This document shows positions 46,450-63,875 of a stretch of DNA of 64,000 bases, piece by piece. The notes under the pieces were generated by a model that saw only the letters and a list, made by a program, of their open reading frames with translations, had not been told where the DNA came from and did not search any database. Position numbers and translations under genes: made by a program. Source of the stretch: Nymphaea colorata (Eukaryota > Streptophyta > Magnoliopsida > Nymphaeales > Nymphaeaceae); the NCBI RefSeq assembly GCF_008831285.2, contig NC_045138.2:35455115-35519114 (forward strand), written 5' to 3'. The stretch's first letter is position 1. The number at the start of each line of letters is the position of its first letter.

Positions 46450-49100
46450 CTTAGGTTTCCTCCCCGCAGATAGTGACCGACGACGCGCCCTCCCTCCCGG
46501 CGAAGTCACCGGCTGTCGCCCGTCGTCCCAGTCACCTCTAACAGGGACGCAGCAGACAGGTCAATCGGCGGGTCGCCGGTGGGGAAGGAGGAGCGCCGTG
46601 AGGGAGGAAGAGGAACAATACGGTGAGGGAGGGAGGCTTGAAATGGTGAGGGGTTGGACGGTTCAGTTCTTCCCGAATCCCTCATCATCATTGTTAGTTA
46701 CTTAACCTCACGCCTCACTGATGTGTCCAAGTAAAAAAAAAAAAAACAGGGGGGAAAAGGAAAACCACGCTCATGTCATGTAACGCAATTTCACTTATCT
46801 TTTAACGCCTTCCTAAGAAATTAAGTCAATCAAATAATACACGCACGCGGAATGTGGATCCACTTTTATTCATTTTATCTTATGCTGGATCACTCTTTGA
46901 GCGGATGGAGGTTTTGTTTCGTAAATTTTCTTTTCACTTGCTTCTATTTATATTTGACTTATTGAATCTATTTCTTTCACAGAATAAAGTCCCCATGCAT
47001 GTGGCTGCTTCTTATAACACGTATGAAACTTACATTTGTTTTCACTTGAAAAACATAATTCAAGAGCCTGATCTTCTAGCCGGCTGCGGAGATATACTAT
47101 GCGGGATCTCTCTTTGAAACAGCAAGTTCTTGAAAGCGACCGTTTTTATTTCAAACTGGCTTTTGTTTGATAGACAGAAGAGAACAGCGTAAGGTTCAAC
47201 GTTTTGCTCTTAATTTCGTGCAGGGCCTTCGGCTTTTCAAAATTTTTCAACCAACCACTTGCTTTATCATAAATATCGCACGAGTGACTTTTTTTTATCG
47301 TTGCTCTCCAACTCGGTCGGTCGGAGTTGCAATTTTTTTCTTGTACTGCAAAAAATTCATTAGTTTAAACTTTTGCCTCTCGAAAAGGGTGCAGGCTAGT
47401 ATTTATAACTTTGGAAAGTCGCCTTGGGCAGTGAGGCTAACGGAGCAGGAAGACGAAGGCGCTTAAAGGAGCAGCATGATAAGGTTATAGAATTATCAGC
47501 TTACTGTAACGGCGCCCGTGGAATATAAATCTAACATCCTCCAAGAGATCATGTCATCCGCTCTCCAATAAGCAGTTCAACCTCCAACCTCAATCAATCA
47601 AGTTGGAAATTGAAAGATCAGGCACCTACCCGCCACTGGTTGCGCTAAACCCCTCGTGGCAATTTGTGCTCATGGCAATTTGTGCTGCCTATGTGAAAGA
47701 GATGATGTGCAAGTGCTTCTGGAACCTCATCGTTTGTAAAAATTGTTATATATATGTATACTTTTTTTATATAAAATTTGCCTTTTAAGCATTTGTTTTG
47801 GTCGATCTAGATTCTTATCCTGACATTTTCCATGACCCTTGATCTTAATAAACTTTATGCATATTATATATTTGGAATGCGTGCGGGTAATTCTACTGTT
47901 AATTAAACCATGTTTTAGCAGTGAAATTTGATTATAAATAGAACCCCGAAATCACAAAATTATCCCCCCAAAAATAAAAAAAAAAACGGAACAATAGCTT
48001 GCGTCGAAAGCTGTATTGGAGCCCATCTACTATGTTATTGAGAGTAGATTCAGCCATGGCATTAACGGAAGTGCTTCTTTTTTATTGCTAGCTCATCTTT
48101 AATTAATAGCATGTTGGACGTAACCACTAGAGTTTGGAGTCAAGGTCATCGCACACCGAAAATGGCTGGCAATCACGTGGCGAGCTGTTGATAGCGAAGC
48201 ACACGTATTATATACGGTAGAACCACCAAAATTTTCCCACATGATGAGAACTCTTCACTCTCTTCCTCCTCATTTTGGATATGAGCATCTAATTGATTTG
48301 CTGCATTATATCATAAGGGTCTTCAACTTTTCCAAACCACCTCTTGTCCAATCGAGCACATGATTGCCGGGCTAACTATTTGCAGTCGCACTTATATAGC
48401 AGCACAAGATACAGTGGCAATCCTAGACACGTTGCAGGGCAAAGGTGGCTTCAGCTTTCATTTGGGTGGTAGAATTCTCCTCCCACTCATCCGAAAACCG
48501 CTCACACCTAGGCTTGCAAAAAAAAAAAAAAAAAGGCATTTGACCATGAATTTCAATCCATGACTACTTAAGTGCTTCCCTCATAGCTAAAACCAACCTA
48601 CCACACCAGCTTCCTTGGAGCAATATGAAACAAGAAAACGATCCTCTCCTATTCTTCAGTGTCAATTAATGCAATCAGTTATGATTCTTTTGGTGGCGTA
48701 CAAGGCACATGAATGAATGTTCATTCTAGTGCACAATGAAGATGGCAGGTACAAAGTCAATCCGACCCTTATGTTTCTGCCCCTGCTTATGGCTTAGCAC
48801 TCCCTTCATCCAACACCCTGGTGATTTTGCCGTAAGGATCGATCAAGTTAATCCTAACGCTTGCACAATGTATGTATTTAACATCAAATTGGCAAACCCT
48901 CTATGGTGAGTCGGTGACCGATTCTTGTGCGTCTTAACTGGACCCGAGCCTGGATCACGTAAAGTTCATCTGGCTCCAGCCCATTGGCAGCTCTGCCCAC
49001 AGGGTCAGGGAGTGAGGCTGAGGCCTACGGGGTCGTGCACTAAGAAGAAGGCCCGTTTTTGTTCAAGAAGCTTCCAATCCGCTTTTGCTTTGCTCCTTAT
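46450..49100. other. Intergenic region between divergent AGD14-like and GrpE genes
   Basis: About 2.7 kb between the two head-to-head starts. GC-rich near 46450-46680, then AT-rich. Open frames at 46854-47117 and 47167-47466 lack motifs or splice context. Nothing else was recognised. Confidence 0.5.
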
Positions 49101-49165
49101 ATCCTCTGTGGTGTGTGCGGGCTATCCTTCGACCTCCGCCCGAACCAAACGCCTCCTCCCCTCCC

Positions 49166-52100
49166 ATGGCCGCGATTTCTGGCTACGTGCCGGTGCTTCT
49201 CCCTCGGCATACCAACGGAACCGCCGAGCCAGCAGCGAGGCGCTTAGTCGTTCCTCTGAGGCAGAAACACGTAAAGCCGGTTTATTTGTCTTTGCCTTAT
49301 GTCTCCCCATCGTTCAATTCGTTCGCTGTCGGCAACGCAAGGCATCGAGCTTCCTTCTTCTGCCCGTTTGCTGCTCAAGGTGAGACCACAGAAACGGAAA
49401 ATGTCGACGGAACCGAAGTTCTGGTAAACCCCAACTCGTTTTGTTTTTGAGAGAGAGAGAGAGAGAGAATAGTCGGCATTTTCTTTATTTTTTCTGTGCA
49501 AATTAGTCGTTTCGCTTGATGTCCGGTCGCTAATGCTGGGAACCATTTGAGTGCCGTAGATTTATGTAGGGACTAGGGAGTTGCGTTACGGGTAGTTTTT
49601 CATTCATGCTGGTTTATTTGTCCTTTCATGTTTCCCTCTTTGTTGGAGCAAGATGGATGAGTACCATACTTATGCTTTTGCGCGCGAATGTGCTTATGGT
49701 GAGTAATCTATAAGGGCGAAGGATTTAACAAGTGGGTAGATTGTTTTACTTCACAAACGGCTCCATTTTCTTGACAAAGCCAAAATGAAGACTGGATTTT
49801 CGGTTTGTAAATACAAATCTTGGTTACATGAACATGCCTTGGTGGCGGCTCGATGTTTTCTGTATGGTAAAGATATAATTTCAAGTATTATTTGTTAAAA
49901 ACATGGACGTCGTAATTCTGTTGCTCCGTTGTGTCAGTGTTAGATGCCGGTGCAACTAAATGATTTAGCCAGGAATTAGCGATTCTCGTTTTGTCGTGAG
50001 GGATGGACAAACCCTAGCATGTCTTTCTCACACATGCTATTGAAGGTTCAGTATACGATTCACATTTAGAACCAATTGGTATCAGTTCTGTGAAGATGTA
50101 TTCTCTTTGCGGTATGATGCAGCTTATTTAATCTGGAGGTGGATGTGGGGGTTGACTATGAGCAGAGTACTTCCATTTTCTGTAAATATCGGTACTCGGT
50201 AGTTAGTATTAAAATTAGCCCTCTAGATTCGTTTACAAATGTGCTAAATTGGGCTCCACAAGGCGATCAACATTGAAAATTTGTGCCACAACTTCCGGAT
50301 TGCACAAAATGGAAGGATGATAGGTTGTTGGTTTAGGTGTTTCACAATCTCAGGATGAGAAGTGCTGATGAGGCAAGTGGAACCATAGAATATTAGGTTC
50401 TAGTCATGACCATTTTCTCGCTAGTAAGTAACAATCCAGCTAAAACAAACATCTTAGATATTAGATTTAAATTTCATATTGGTTTGAGGAGAGATGCATG
50501 CCAGATCCAATGCAGATTCCTGAGTAGTATGGTTTAGCAGTCGACTAGATACCTAATTAAGTAACCGTGTATTGCATTGGGATAACGAGAAGCTTGTAGA
50601 ACGACTGTCGGAAAAGCCTTTTGCATGCCAGACCAGTGCGATGATTCATGGTTAGTGGCCAAAGATCAAGGCAGACGTTGAAAATTCAAGTCAAGATGCT
50701 CTGGGTGTTCAATAATATAGCAATATCCCATTTCAGTGGATGTTATCTCATATCTTCTGTATTTAATCAAGTAAAACCCATTTCGCAGACCAATGATAAA
50801 CAAGGAATAGGAATACAGTTGACACGACCAAATGAATGCCTACTTTGGGTTTCAACCATACGGGGACCCCCAATCTAACCATCTCTCTTAACTTCTATGA
50901 TGACATTTCAACTTTTTCCTGCAAACTTTGGTCATTTAGTAAAGTTTTCTTTGGTAGTGTGCTGGTGAACGACATCAGTAACATATAGAACTGCTGACAT
51001 GTATGGGTGATTGGGGACAGGTTAAAAGTATTTATTCGACTACAAATGAAAAGAAGAGAAATCACCTGCTGCAGAAAGGGTTGTGGATCTTTTTGTTGTC
51101 TAATTTATAACCTCACTTTTAAACATTTTTTGGGAAGTTAAGTCTGTCTAGTGATATGTAGTTGTTTATTCTATGTCTATGGGGGTGTCCTCTGTCAGGA
51201 TGGCTTTCACATGGTATTATGTCATTCTCTTCAACTAGCAGATGTCCCACTATCACGCCACAAATTAGGCTGCCAACCTTGTCATGGTCATGTTTGCTAC
51301 TTCATTGTTGAAGTGATGCTTCATTTTTCATTGATCTTCCCCCACCCCCCCCCCTCCCCCAAAAAAAATGCCTCTTGGAACTTCTGTTCACACTGTACCC
51401 TTTTGGGCTTCTGCAATATTTCTACTTCTATTTCATACCTTTCTGCACTTTTTTGAAGTGTTTGAGGAAGTTTGCAGGAAACAGAAGATGGGGCACCAAG
51501 AGAGACTGTGGCAGAGGACAGTGGTTCTGTTGATGTAGAAGAAGAAACCTCAGCTTCGAAGGTGAAGATGGCTCTCCAGTTATACAGAGAAGCACTAGCA
51601 AATGGTGATCAATCTAAAATTACTGAAGTAGAGGCTTTTCTTCAATCGATTGAGGATGAAAAGGCTTCCCTTGCGACAAAAATAGCTGCACTTTCTGTGG
51701 AATTGTCAACAGAGAGGGATAGGGTTCTTAGGATCAGTGCTGATTTTGATAACTTCAGGAAAAGAACAGAGAGGGAGAGGCTCTCATTTGTGTCAAATGT
51801 GCAAGGAGAAGTGATTGAGAAACTTCTGCCTGTATTGGATAATTTTGAGAGAGCGAGGGCTCAAATTAAAGTTACAACAGAAGGTGAAGACAAAATAAAT
51901 AACAGCTACCAGAACATCTATAAGCAGTTTGTGGAGGTCCTGGGATCCTTGGGCGTTGCAGTTGTAGAGACAGTGGGGACTCCTTTCGATCCATTGGTAA
52001 GTTTCGAAACTATTTGATCATACAAGGTTGCTTTATCTGGGCATCTGTTTTTTTTTCCTGTTGCTCCTTGGTGTCTTTTTTAGAAATGTCTGGCTGTATT

Positions 52101-52581
52101 TTCATCTGGTTGTACTTTCATTGTCTGACTGTGGACCCAGCAATCCTTTTGCTAGTTCATAGTTGTGGTCCAATAACAAACTTTCTGTAGCTAAGCCACT
52201 GAGATTGGCATGTGCTTAGACTGATGAGATGGGGTGATCTGATCATCCATGCAGCAAGCTGCCTGAGTGCATTTGTGTACAGTATACCTATTGGTGGTGT
52301 CTTCGTAAGTCATTGTATTTCTGACGTGACTTTGTTGACAGCTGCATGAGGCCATCATGCGTGAAGACTCATCAGAATTTGAAGAAGGAATCATCATTGA
52401 CGAATTCCGCAAAGGATTTAAGTTGGGTGACACACTGTTGCGGCCATCCATGGTGAAAGTTTCTGCTGGTCCAGGCCCTGCAAAGCCTGCTGAAGAAATC
52501 AGGTCGTCAGGTGAGGCTCAAAGCACCGATCAAGACGAGAGGGACGATGCTGGTGATGCTGCAGAACCTACGTCTGGCTAG
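49166..52581 (+). CDS. CGE1: Plastid GrpE co-chaperone (CGE), nucleotide-exchange factor for cpHsp70
   Basis: Three exons, 49166-49423, 51478-51996 and 52342-52581, all phase 0, give 338 aa. I chose the ATG in CTCCCATGGCC. The first 70 residues are rich in Ser/Arg/Pro/Val and nearly free of acidic residues, a chloroplast transit peptide. Exon 2 carries the acidic stretch, the long helix that dimerises GrpE (starting near VKMALQLYREAL) and the signature DFDNFRKRTERER, followed by LLPVLDNFERA. Exon 3 supplies the beta-wing (EGIIIDEFRKGFKLGD, then LLRPSMVKVS) that contacts the Hsp70 ATPase domain. A Glu/Asp/Ser-rich tail follows. GrpE releases ADP from Hsp70 and so drives stromal protein folding and import. 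A mitochondrial GrpE would have a different leader, but dual targeting cannot be excluded. Confidence 0.93.
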
Positions 52582-52599
52582 TATGCTTTGGCTTGTGTT

Positions 52600-54440
52600 C
52601 TGCTACTCAATTTTGTAGTCCTGACATTTTCTTCTTAGAGCAAACAAGTTATTGGTAACTTAAGGTGAAGATGTGAATTGATTTGTTTCTGGTTTATGAT
52701 TCAACTTTCATCTTCTCCCTTCTGTGGACTTTGCTTCCTCGACCTAGTGCTGCACGATGAGCATTGTAATACTGAATATATATATATATACTGATGCATG
52801 TCCCAATTGCTTCCTGTTGAGAAAGAGAGAGACAGAGATTAATGGTACGCAGAAAGCATCCAAGCGTTGTTTTTTAAATGAATTTCTTGTTTGAAATGCT
52901 TTTGTTATAATTGAAATCACTGGGACCGATCTATTTTATATCGCCTGTCTGACGCTTGCCCCTTGTAAACCGTACTTTTTGACTTTTGGATGCTCTTCAC
53001 AAAATTATGGATGACCTCACTATATTTAGAACCTTAGTCGTTGAGGTATACATAATACTTTTTCAGTCGTCTAAAATATGCAAGGTTTTGAAATCAACAG
53101 CCTGAATTGTTTGGCTGTCTTATTTATATTACATAAAAACGTGACATTTTGTTTCACAAAGTTTCTAATGATAGTCATAACCGAGGACTGTAAAGATGAA
53201 ATAGGAAGCAACTTCAGGGTGAGAGAGGTGAGAAAATGAAGAATGAATCACCATCCTGCCAGCAGGCAATGCCTCCATCCCATGGCCCACTTAAGAAAGG
53301 GCACTGGAGGTCGTACCTTTCTTTGCGAATGCTATAGCAGCGTAGAGTTCCTTTCCCTCTCTTGTATTCTTTAACTTGCTTTCTATAAAACATTCAGAAA
53401 CTGTGTACTTGTGATTGAAAGCTTGTGGCGTTCAAGTGACAGATGTTACTGCTGCGGTTGTGCATAAACGACGATTTGGAAGCTAAAGAGTGAAGGCCGT
53501 CCTTTGAAAACCGAACAGAAACCGGAGCAGTTGGTGGTGCGGAGAAGGATGCCTACGAAGATAAAGTGAGAGGGCCAGAGAGTTGGGGGGACTACCGAAT
53601 ACTGGCTGGGCCACGTGCTTTTAATATAGATATTGTTATTACCACAATTAATTTTAATTAACAGTCAGCAAAAACATCCGGTGAGAAAAGCCATCAAGAA
53701 AGTAGACAGTAAAAGAGGGAAGGGAAAAATCGAGGCGACTTTGTTGCTTGTCATTAGGAGCCCAGGATTCTCGTTCAACCCATATAATTTGGTGAACTGG
53801 CTATAACGATATAAAAATCGTCAAGGCGGCATCAAGTCACCATTGCGGGAAGGCTTTTTGTAGAAAAGCAGGCGCCACAAATTTGCGAGACGTTGATGCT
53901 CTTGAGAAATGGCAACCAAAAGAGCATGGAAGGATAGCCCTGCCCCTGGATGGCACAGCCACACGGTTGGGTGCCACGGCGACACACGGTTGGGTGCCAT
54001 CTACCCAGTGGACAAACAACATTTCGCTTGACGATTTCCATCGGGACTAAGATAGTCCTGGGAGAAGACCAACCAAATCGCACCAAGTAGGGAGAGCAAC
54101 TGGGTTGGCTGCCTTCCTTGCTTCTCACGCCGGTAGCAACAGCCTCTGACCATCAGCCAGTAGCTAGACAGCAACATTTCAAACAAACGACATCACCAGT
54201 ACAGTGGACTTGTGATGTGGGACAACATATTTGAGGAACAGGTTATAGCCTATATAATATTACCGACAGCAACTGAAGGAATTCCCGCAAATAGATCAAG
54301 AGAAATCATACAATCCACACAGATCAATTTCATTAATATAATTGAGTTTCTTTCTGAACAAAACCAGCAAATAACAGAATGGAAAGGGGAACATGAAATG
54401 ATATGCTACGGATGCCAGAAAAAATCGTCTGAAGGCTGTC
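52600..54440. other. Intergenic region between GrpE and ARF1
   Basis: Starts with the GrpE 3' UTR (to about 52800). Contains a short direct repeat, ACACGGTTGGGTGCCA, twice at 53956-53995. No coding block was recognised. The 98-codon minus-strand frame at 53832-54128 has no motif. Confidence 0.5.
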
Positions 54441-54457
54441 ATCTATAATGCTTCCTG

Positions 54458-58836
<4,379 letters not shown>

Positions 58837-58989
58837 CCGGCAAACTCGGGGATGCCGGCGAGTCGGATCGTGAGGGATCGGTCGGAAAGACACAAGGATG
58901 GACGGACGTGAGGAGCCGCTGCTGCGTGCGAGGGGCAATGGGTGGTGAGGGAACGGCCGGTCCTCCCGCGCTTTAATACTCACCGCGTC

Positions 58990-60090
58990 CAGAGGAACCG
59001 TTCAATCGACTGAGGCGGGGTGTGGTGAGGGACTGGGGAGTCCTTGCACGCGCGAGGGATCTCGCCGCACGCACAAGACGCGGAGAGGTTTGGAAGTGGG
59101 GCCGGCTAGCGATTGCCGAAAGCCTGGCTTGAGTTGAACGGTGATTTGCAACGCCCAAGCTCGTATCAACTGTACGGGTCTGCACCCATTGGAAAATGCA
59201 GGGATGGCAACAGGCCACATATATACGGGCAAGAAACTTGGCGGAGGGTCACGGTAGCAAAACCGGAAGAGATATGAAGTTGTAGCTGGCTGTTGGAGGG
59301 AGAAAGGGAAAGGACGTGGAGGGGTATGGGTCGACGCCCCCAAATAGAGTTTCCTTGTTCATGATGTGGGTGCGGACGCGATCAATTTCTTGGAGTGGCG
59401 TGGTGGGATATTACTTTAGTGCGCAAAAAGGTCAATGTGATGCGCTTTGCTTTTGACCGCTCACCTTGCCTAATTGATTACGTGCCTCCCTAAAGCAACA
59501 GGACAATCGGTGGTGTTTTTGCCGGCGGAGTTGAGGCATTCCATTCGGTCGGATTGGACGCTCCCACTCATCTTTTATCATCACAAACCTAGCTAGTTCG
59601 CCCATGCACGACCTTTCCCTACTCATTGAGGCTCCTGAGCACTCTTAACCCACTATCCCTGCAAAGTAAACATAAAGGAGATTTCACACTCGTCTATACA
59701 ACTGAATTTGTTGAAAACAAGTTTAAAATGAGCTAATAAGCAAATAAAACCATCGAATTTTATGGTGCTTATGGAATCGAACGCATGCGTTGAAGTAATC
59801 ATGACCTTTTCCTATTAATACATTTGCTTGACATATATATAAAACCCGTCTCTATGGCTGAGAATTATAGACAAAAATTCAAAATAATATTACACGACAG
59901 GTTGATGACAATCCTGTCTATGTAAAATTCATGATCAGATCTGTTTCCTGAAAATTGTTATATTATCTCAATGTCAAAATTTATTTGCAAAGAGAGCGGA
60001 ATTTTGAAAGAAGTAATTTTGGAAAATGTAGGAATGGCAACAGGCTGTATATATATAAGAAACTTGGCGGAGGGATAGGAGGAAAAATTC
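58990..60090. other. Intergenic region with a duplicated 60-bp segment
   Basis: 59191-59250 and 60021-60075 match each other in the same orientation (GGAAAATG, GATGGCAACAGG or GAATGGCAACAGG, AAGAAACTTGGCGGAGGG). Otherwise no feature was recognised. The second copy borders the malectin-like pseudogene, so the first may mark a second, more decayed copy of its downstream end. Confidence 0.6.
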
Positions 60091-60099
60091 CTGGGCATG

Positions 60100-60870
60100 T
60101 AGTAATCTCGGTGTAGCACTATCCCTGCAAAATATATGAGGAATAGGTACTCATCGCCTTTTGCTGCCGGGGTCCAACGGATATTTATAGTAGTCCTCAA
60201 GTATTCAACAGTTTGCAGGACCATGGATGATACCAAGAACATGCCAATATACTCTATTCTAATAGTGGTGGTAACGTGAGATGCGTAGCCGTTGTAATAT
60301 GGCGTGCATGTAACATCATGAGACATGTCTTCTTCAATCTGCACGAACACAATCATGTTGTTATGCTGCAACACTCTCTCCACACATACTCCCGAACAGA
60401 AGAAAACATCATCGGAAAACACCGAACCTGGATGGCCTCCTTGAACCAAGCATTAATCCTCCTGTAAGTTTTACGCCCAAAGGAACAGTGGACATTATTG
60501 TAGGTATCACCAACAGGACGTTGCTCCAAACCGGAGATGAAGGTTGGCTTCGGCAGGTTTTACAAGACACACTTATGCTTGACGATTGTGCTGTTGCTAT
60601 AATCCCAGTCCACAGACTGTGACTTGCATTGTCCAGCATCACCGTGTCCCATTGTTCATCTCCCAGCTAGAGGTCGAAGGTGGGCAGCATGTTCTGGCCA
60701 TCGTAGTTGCCGTACATGAAAGAAGCTCGAATCAGGAATCGGTTCCCCAGTCAGTGGTGTCAAGCTGTGGCAATTTCTTTTGTTTCCCCAGAACCGATGT
60801 AGGGGATTTTTTTTTCTGAAGTGCAGATGTAAACTGGTTTATCCAGGGAAGTCGACCTTTCTGGATGCCC
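60100..60870 (-). pseudogene. Malectin-like domain fragment of a receptor-like kinase
   Basis: On the minus strand 60668-60740 reads FLIRASFMYGNYDGQNMLP, the most conserved stretch of the malectin-like domain in plant LRR receptor kinases. A stop (60667-60669) and LGDEQWDTV follow. After a frameshift comes VCLVKPAEANLHLRFG, and near 60120-60180 WTPAAKGDEYLFLIYFAGI, matching the WTPxxxxDxYYVYMHFAEI block. The order is correct for one decaying domain. Upstream stops occur in the same frame (near 60755). There are no LRR or kinase parts in the window, so this is a truncated relic. Confidence 0.8.
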
Positions 60871-60879
60871 GCCGTTCAG

Positions 60880-61960
60880 ATTTACACATGTTTACGGACG
60901 TGCCTTCCTTATGACCTTAATTTGAAAGAATCTTCTACTCAAAATCATCGCTGTACTTGCAGTTTGACAGGTAGATGTTCAAAGATAACAAAAGCTCCCT
61001 TTCTGCCTCTGATCTGACTACTCATTGTTTCCACTACTCCACACAAACTGGTCAAACGGAACCCCTGTAAATGACGCTTTGAAACGCTCGTTCAAATAAG
61101 ATGAAACAAAACAATTTCCCCGTATTTTCAACTCGAGTAAGCCAATTCAGGCTTAACATGGCTTGAAACAAAAGCGACACGAGTGTTCCATCATCCGCTT
61201 CAATTCAGCAAGACCAATTTGTTTGGAGTATAAGCACAATATTTTTGGAAAATTAGGATCTCACCTTATAGGGCATTAGCTGCAGTCAAGAAAATATAGC
61301 CTCAATTTGAAATATAAAAACTTGAAATTGAATCGAACTTCTGAAAGGGGCAAAAGAATAGGACCCAACAAAAACCCCTCGAAGTCTTCATCTGTATACA
61401 GCACAACAATGCAAATCATGCAATGCCAACTGAGCTCATTCGTTAACTTCTGAGGATGCATACCGATGAATGCACCGAAATGCCATTACGCCATGTTCAT
61501 TGCAGACATACTCCGAGTGCAACAGGAACCAGCATGTGCCAGAGCCCAATAACTTGATGGGCCCACTATGGCATTGTCTTTAAATCCCTATCATCAGTCC
61601 TTCATAGAAGTCGATCCTGTCCATGGATCATAACAGCTCCATGATCCTCACCTTCCACACCAACGTATAACTACCATTCATCACTCAAAAGCCTCGAGGC
61701 AGAGCTGCACAAATCGCTGCATTTCAAACCATGGTTGTCCTATGTAGTTACATAACTGTAGATGTTATCCAGCAGCCTGCACCTATGCTTAATCCCTGTA
61801 TAAATATATAGGGAAAATAAACCATCAGAGGAGGTTCAACTGATGCAGCTTGCAGATTATTGCAAAAAGGAAAAAAGAAAAAATATTTTTCAAGCTTGTG
61901 ATTCAGAATGAACCTGCACGTACAGAAGGCTTACCACTTTGGTCTTCTAACCTGTAAACT
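60880..61960. other. Intergenic region, no gene recognised
   Basis: Nothing with coding character. The part nearest 61989 is probably the 3' UTR of gyrase A. Confidence 0.5.
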
Positions 61961-61988
61961 ACCCAATGGGACACTTCCACAGTAGATA

Positions 61989-63875
61989 TCATTCTTTGAA
62001 CTCAGCATCATGATCTGTTGCAGATATCAGTGACGCAGATTGAATCTTCCCCGCAAGCTCCAGTCTCATAAGAATAACACCCCTGGAACACCACAAACAA
62101 ACATTGAGCACTCAAATCCTGCTTTTATTTGTTGCAGAAGCATGAAATGAAAGAAATTCCGAATTATTTTCACAAAGAAAAAATTATGGTATAGGACCCT
62201 ACTCAAATCCAGACAAACACTCGGAAGTATTGCTAACACATCGCATCAGCCAATAAGTTGCATATTGCCAATAAATCAAAATTGACAAGGAGTGCAAAAC
62301 TGCCCCCTTCCACTATCAGTCAATATAGGGGCCCTATCTGCAAAATTGGTTTTGTATTGACTGATACACAGAAGCAGCTATTAAATGTTTTTTTTCTGAA
62401 TTTTAATATAGAAAATCATTTTAGATGGCCACTACGGGCTGAAAGACACTGATGGGTACTAGCCCAAATGCCATATTGGTTTGATAAAAAAACAGAAACT
62501 GATTCCATATATATATAAAAGATTGCTAGTTTGCACTCAAGGCCAGCAGAATGTGATACCACATGAAGAGCATGGATGTTCATGCAATATTTCAAGGCAC
62601 CAAATTCATGAGATGTCTGTTCAGTTTGACCAACAAATAACCACCCAGCATGGAAAGAACTACTAGTTTCTGGAATGAAGTCTTAGAATGCAATATGAAA
62701 CCTTGAGGATGCTCGAATGAGGACTGTTTTAAATATATGAACATTTGTGAGTTCCTTGATCACAGTATGACATAATAATTCATCCACCCGGTTTGGCAAA
62801 TCAACTAAAAAAGGCACACAATGCAACATCATGTTCACTTCGTTTCACGCATTGCCATTTGGTCAGCTTAAGTCTACAAAAAGTTGCAACTGCTACATCG
62901 TTAAAGATGAAGACAAAGTTTGCTTTGGTATAATAAAACCAGCTAGATAGGCACTTGGGAAATAATTATCAATTGTAAATGAGAAGAACAAGATGACTTC
63001 ATCAATCTTACCTTGCAAAACGTGACTGGATTGAAACATCTCTAACCTTGATTCTATTGACTGTTCCACTTTGACTTACTAAAACAACTTGTTCATCACT
63101 TTCACCATCATCTAGCACAAAGTAACCACTGATATAAGTTATACACACCCTTAGCAATAAAATAAAACATAAGGTAAGACATGTAAAGCCATAATCAAGA
63201 AAGAAAACAGAGTACCAGATAATGAAAACCCAACGACAAAGACAGCAGCAATATGGTCATCTGGGTTAAGCTGTCAAACAAAAAAACCAAAACAAAGATG
63301 AAGGGTAAATCAGCATTTCATTAGCAACTTAGACCCACGTACATCAAAAATTTAATCAACAGCATAGCCATAGATAACCATCTCCTAGCCGCAACACTAT
63401 GACTGCTCCAGAAATGCACGAAAAATGGCTAGTATGAGACTTCCCTTATCAACCAGACTAACCTATTTATGGGCAAATTAACATAGCCTTGCGGCTTGCG
63501 CACATCAAACACATCGTATTTATTGCTTTCAAACTACATTATACTAAATTCTACGTGTGAAAGCTGACAATGGACACCTTTTGTACCCTCCAGCTGCATC
63601 CATGGGACATAAAAAAAGAAATTACATCGAAGATGCAGAAGTCAAGTACACGTATTAACTGACTATTACAAACTATGAATACTGATGGATGAAGCACAAT
63701 GCTACCTAAGTTGCAGCTTCAAGGAGGTTATGACAAGGAAAGAGACATCGGACTTACCTTATAACCAACCAAGCCAACTCTCCTTAGAGGTGACAGTCGG
63801 AATTGTCTTAGTGATACACGCTTCCCATAACCACCTTCTGATATGAAGAGCAGCCATGGACCTGCATCTTTATGC
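61989..63875 (-). CDS. GYRA: DNA gyrase subunit A, organellar (3' end of gene; 5' part beyond the window)
   Basis: The last four coding exons are 63758-63875, 63216-63270, 63012-63111 and 61989-62082, with matching phases and GT/AG junctions. They encode 122 residues of the C-terminal beta-pinwheel: GPWLLFISEGGYGKRV, RRVGLVGYK, IAAVFVVGFSL, ESDEQVVLVSQSGTVNRIK, and the final GVILMRLELAGKIQSASL before DHDAEFKE-stop. This domain wraps DNA around the enzyme. Plant GYRA is nuclear-encoded and acts in plastids and mitochondria, where gyrase introduces negative supercoils. The tail after the last blade is short compared with the longer acidic tail I recall for the Arabidopsis protein. The catalytic tyrosine and the targeting peptide lie outside the window. 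Confidence 0.93.

Noticed and set aside
48925-49383. 152-codon plus-strand frame overlapping GrpE exon 1
   Set aside because: It is in another frame, has no motif, and starts upstream of the likely transcription start. The GrpE frame is supported by three spliced exons.
59958-60449. 163-codon minus-strand frame as an intact gene
   Set aside because: Its recognisable part is the second block of the malectin-like relic, and the preceding block is in another frame with a stop.
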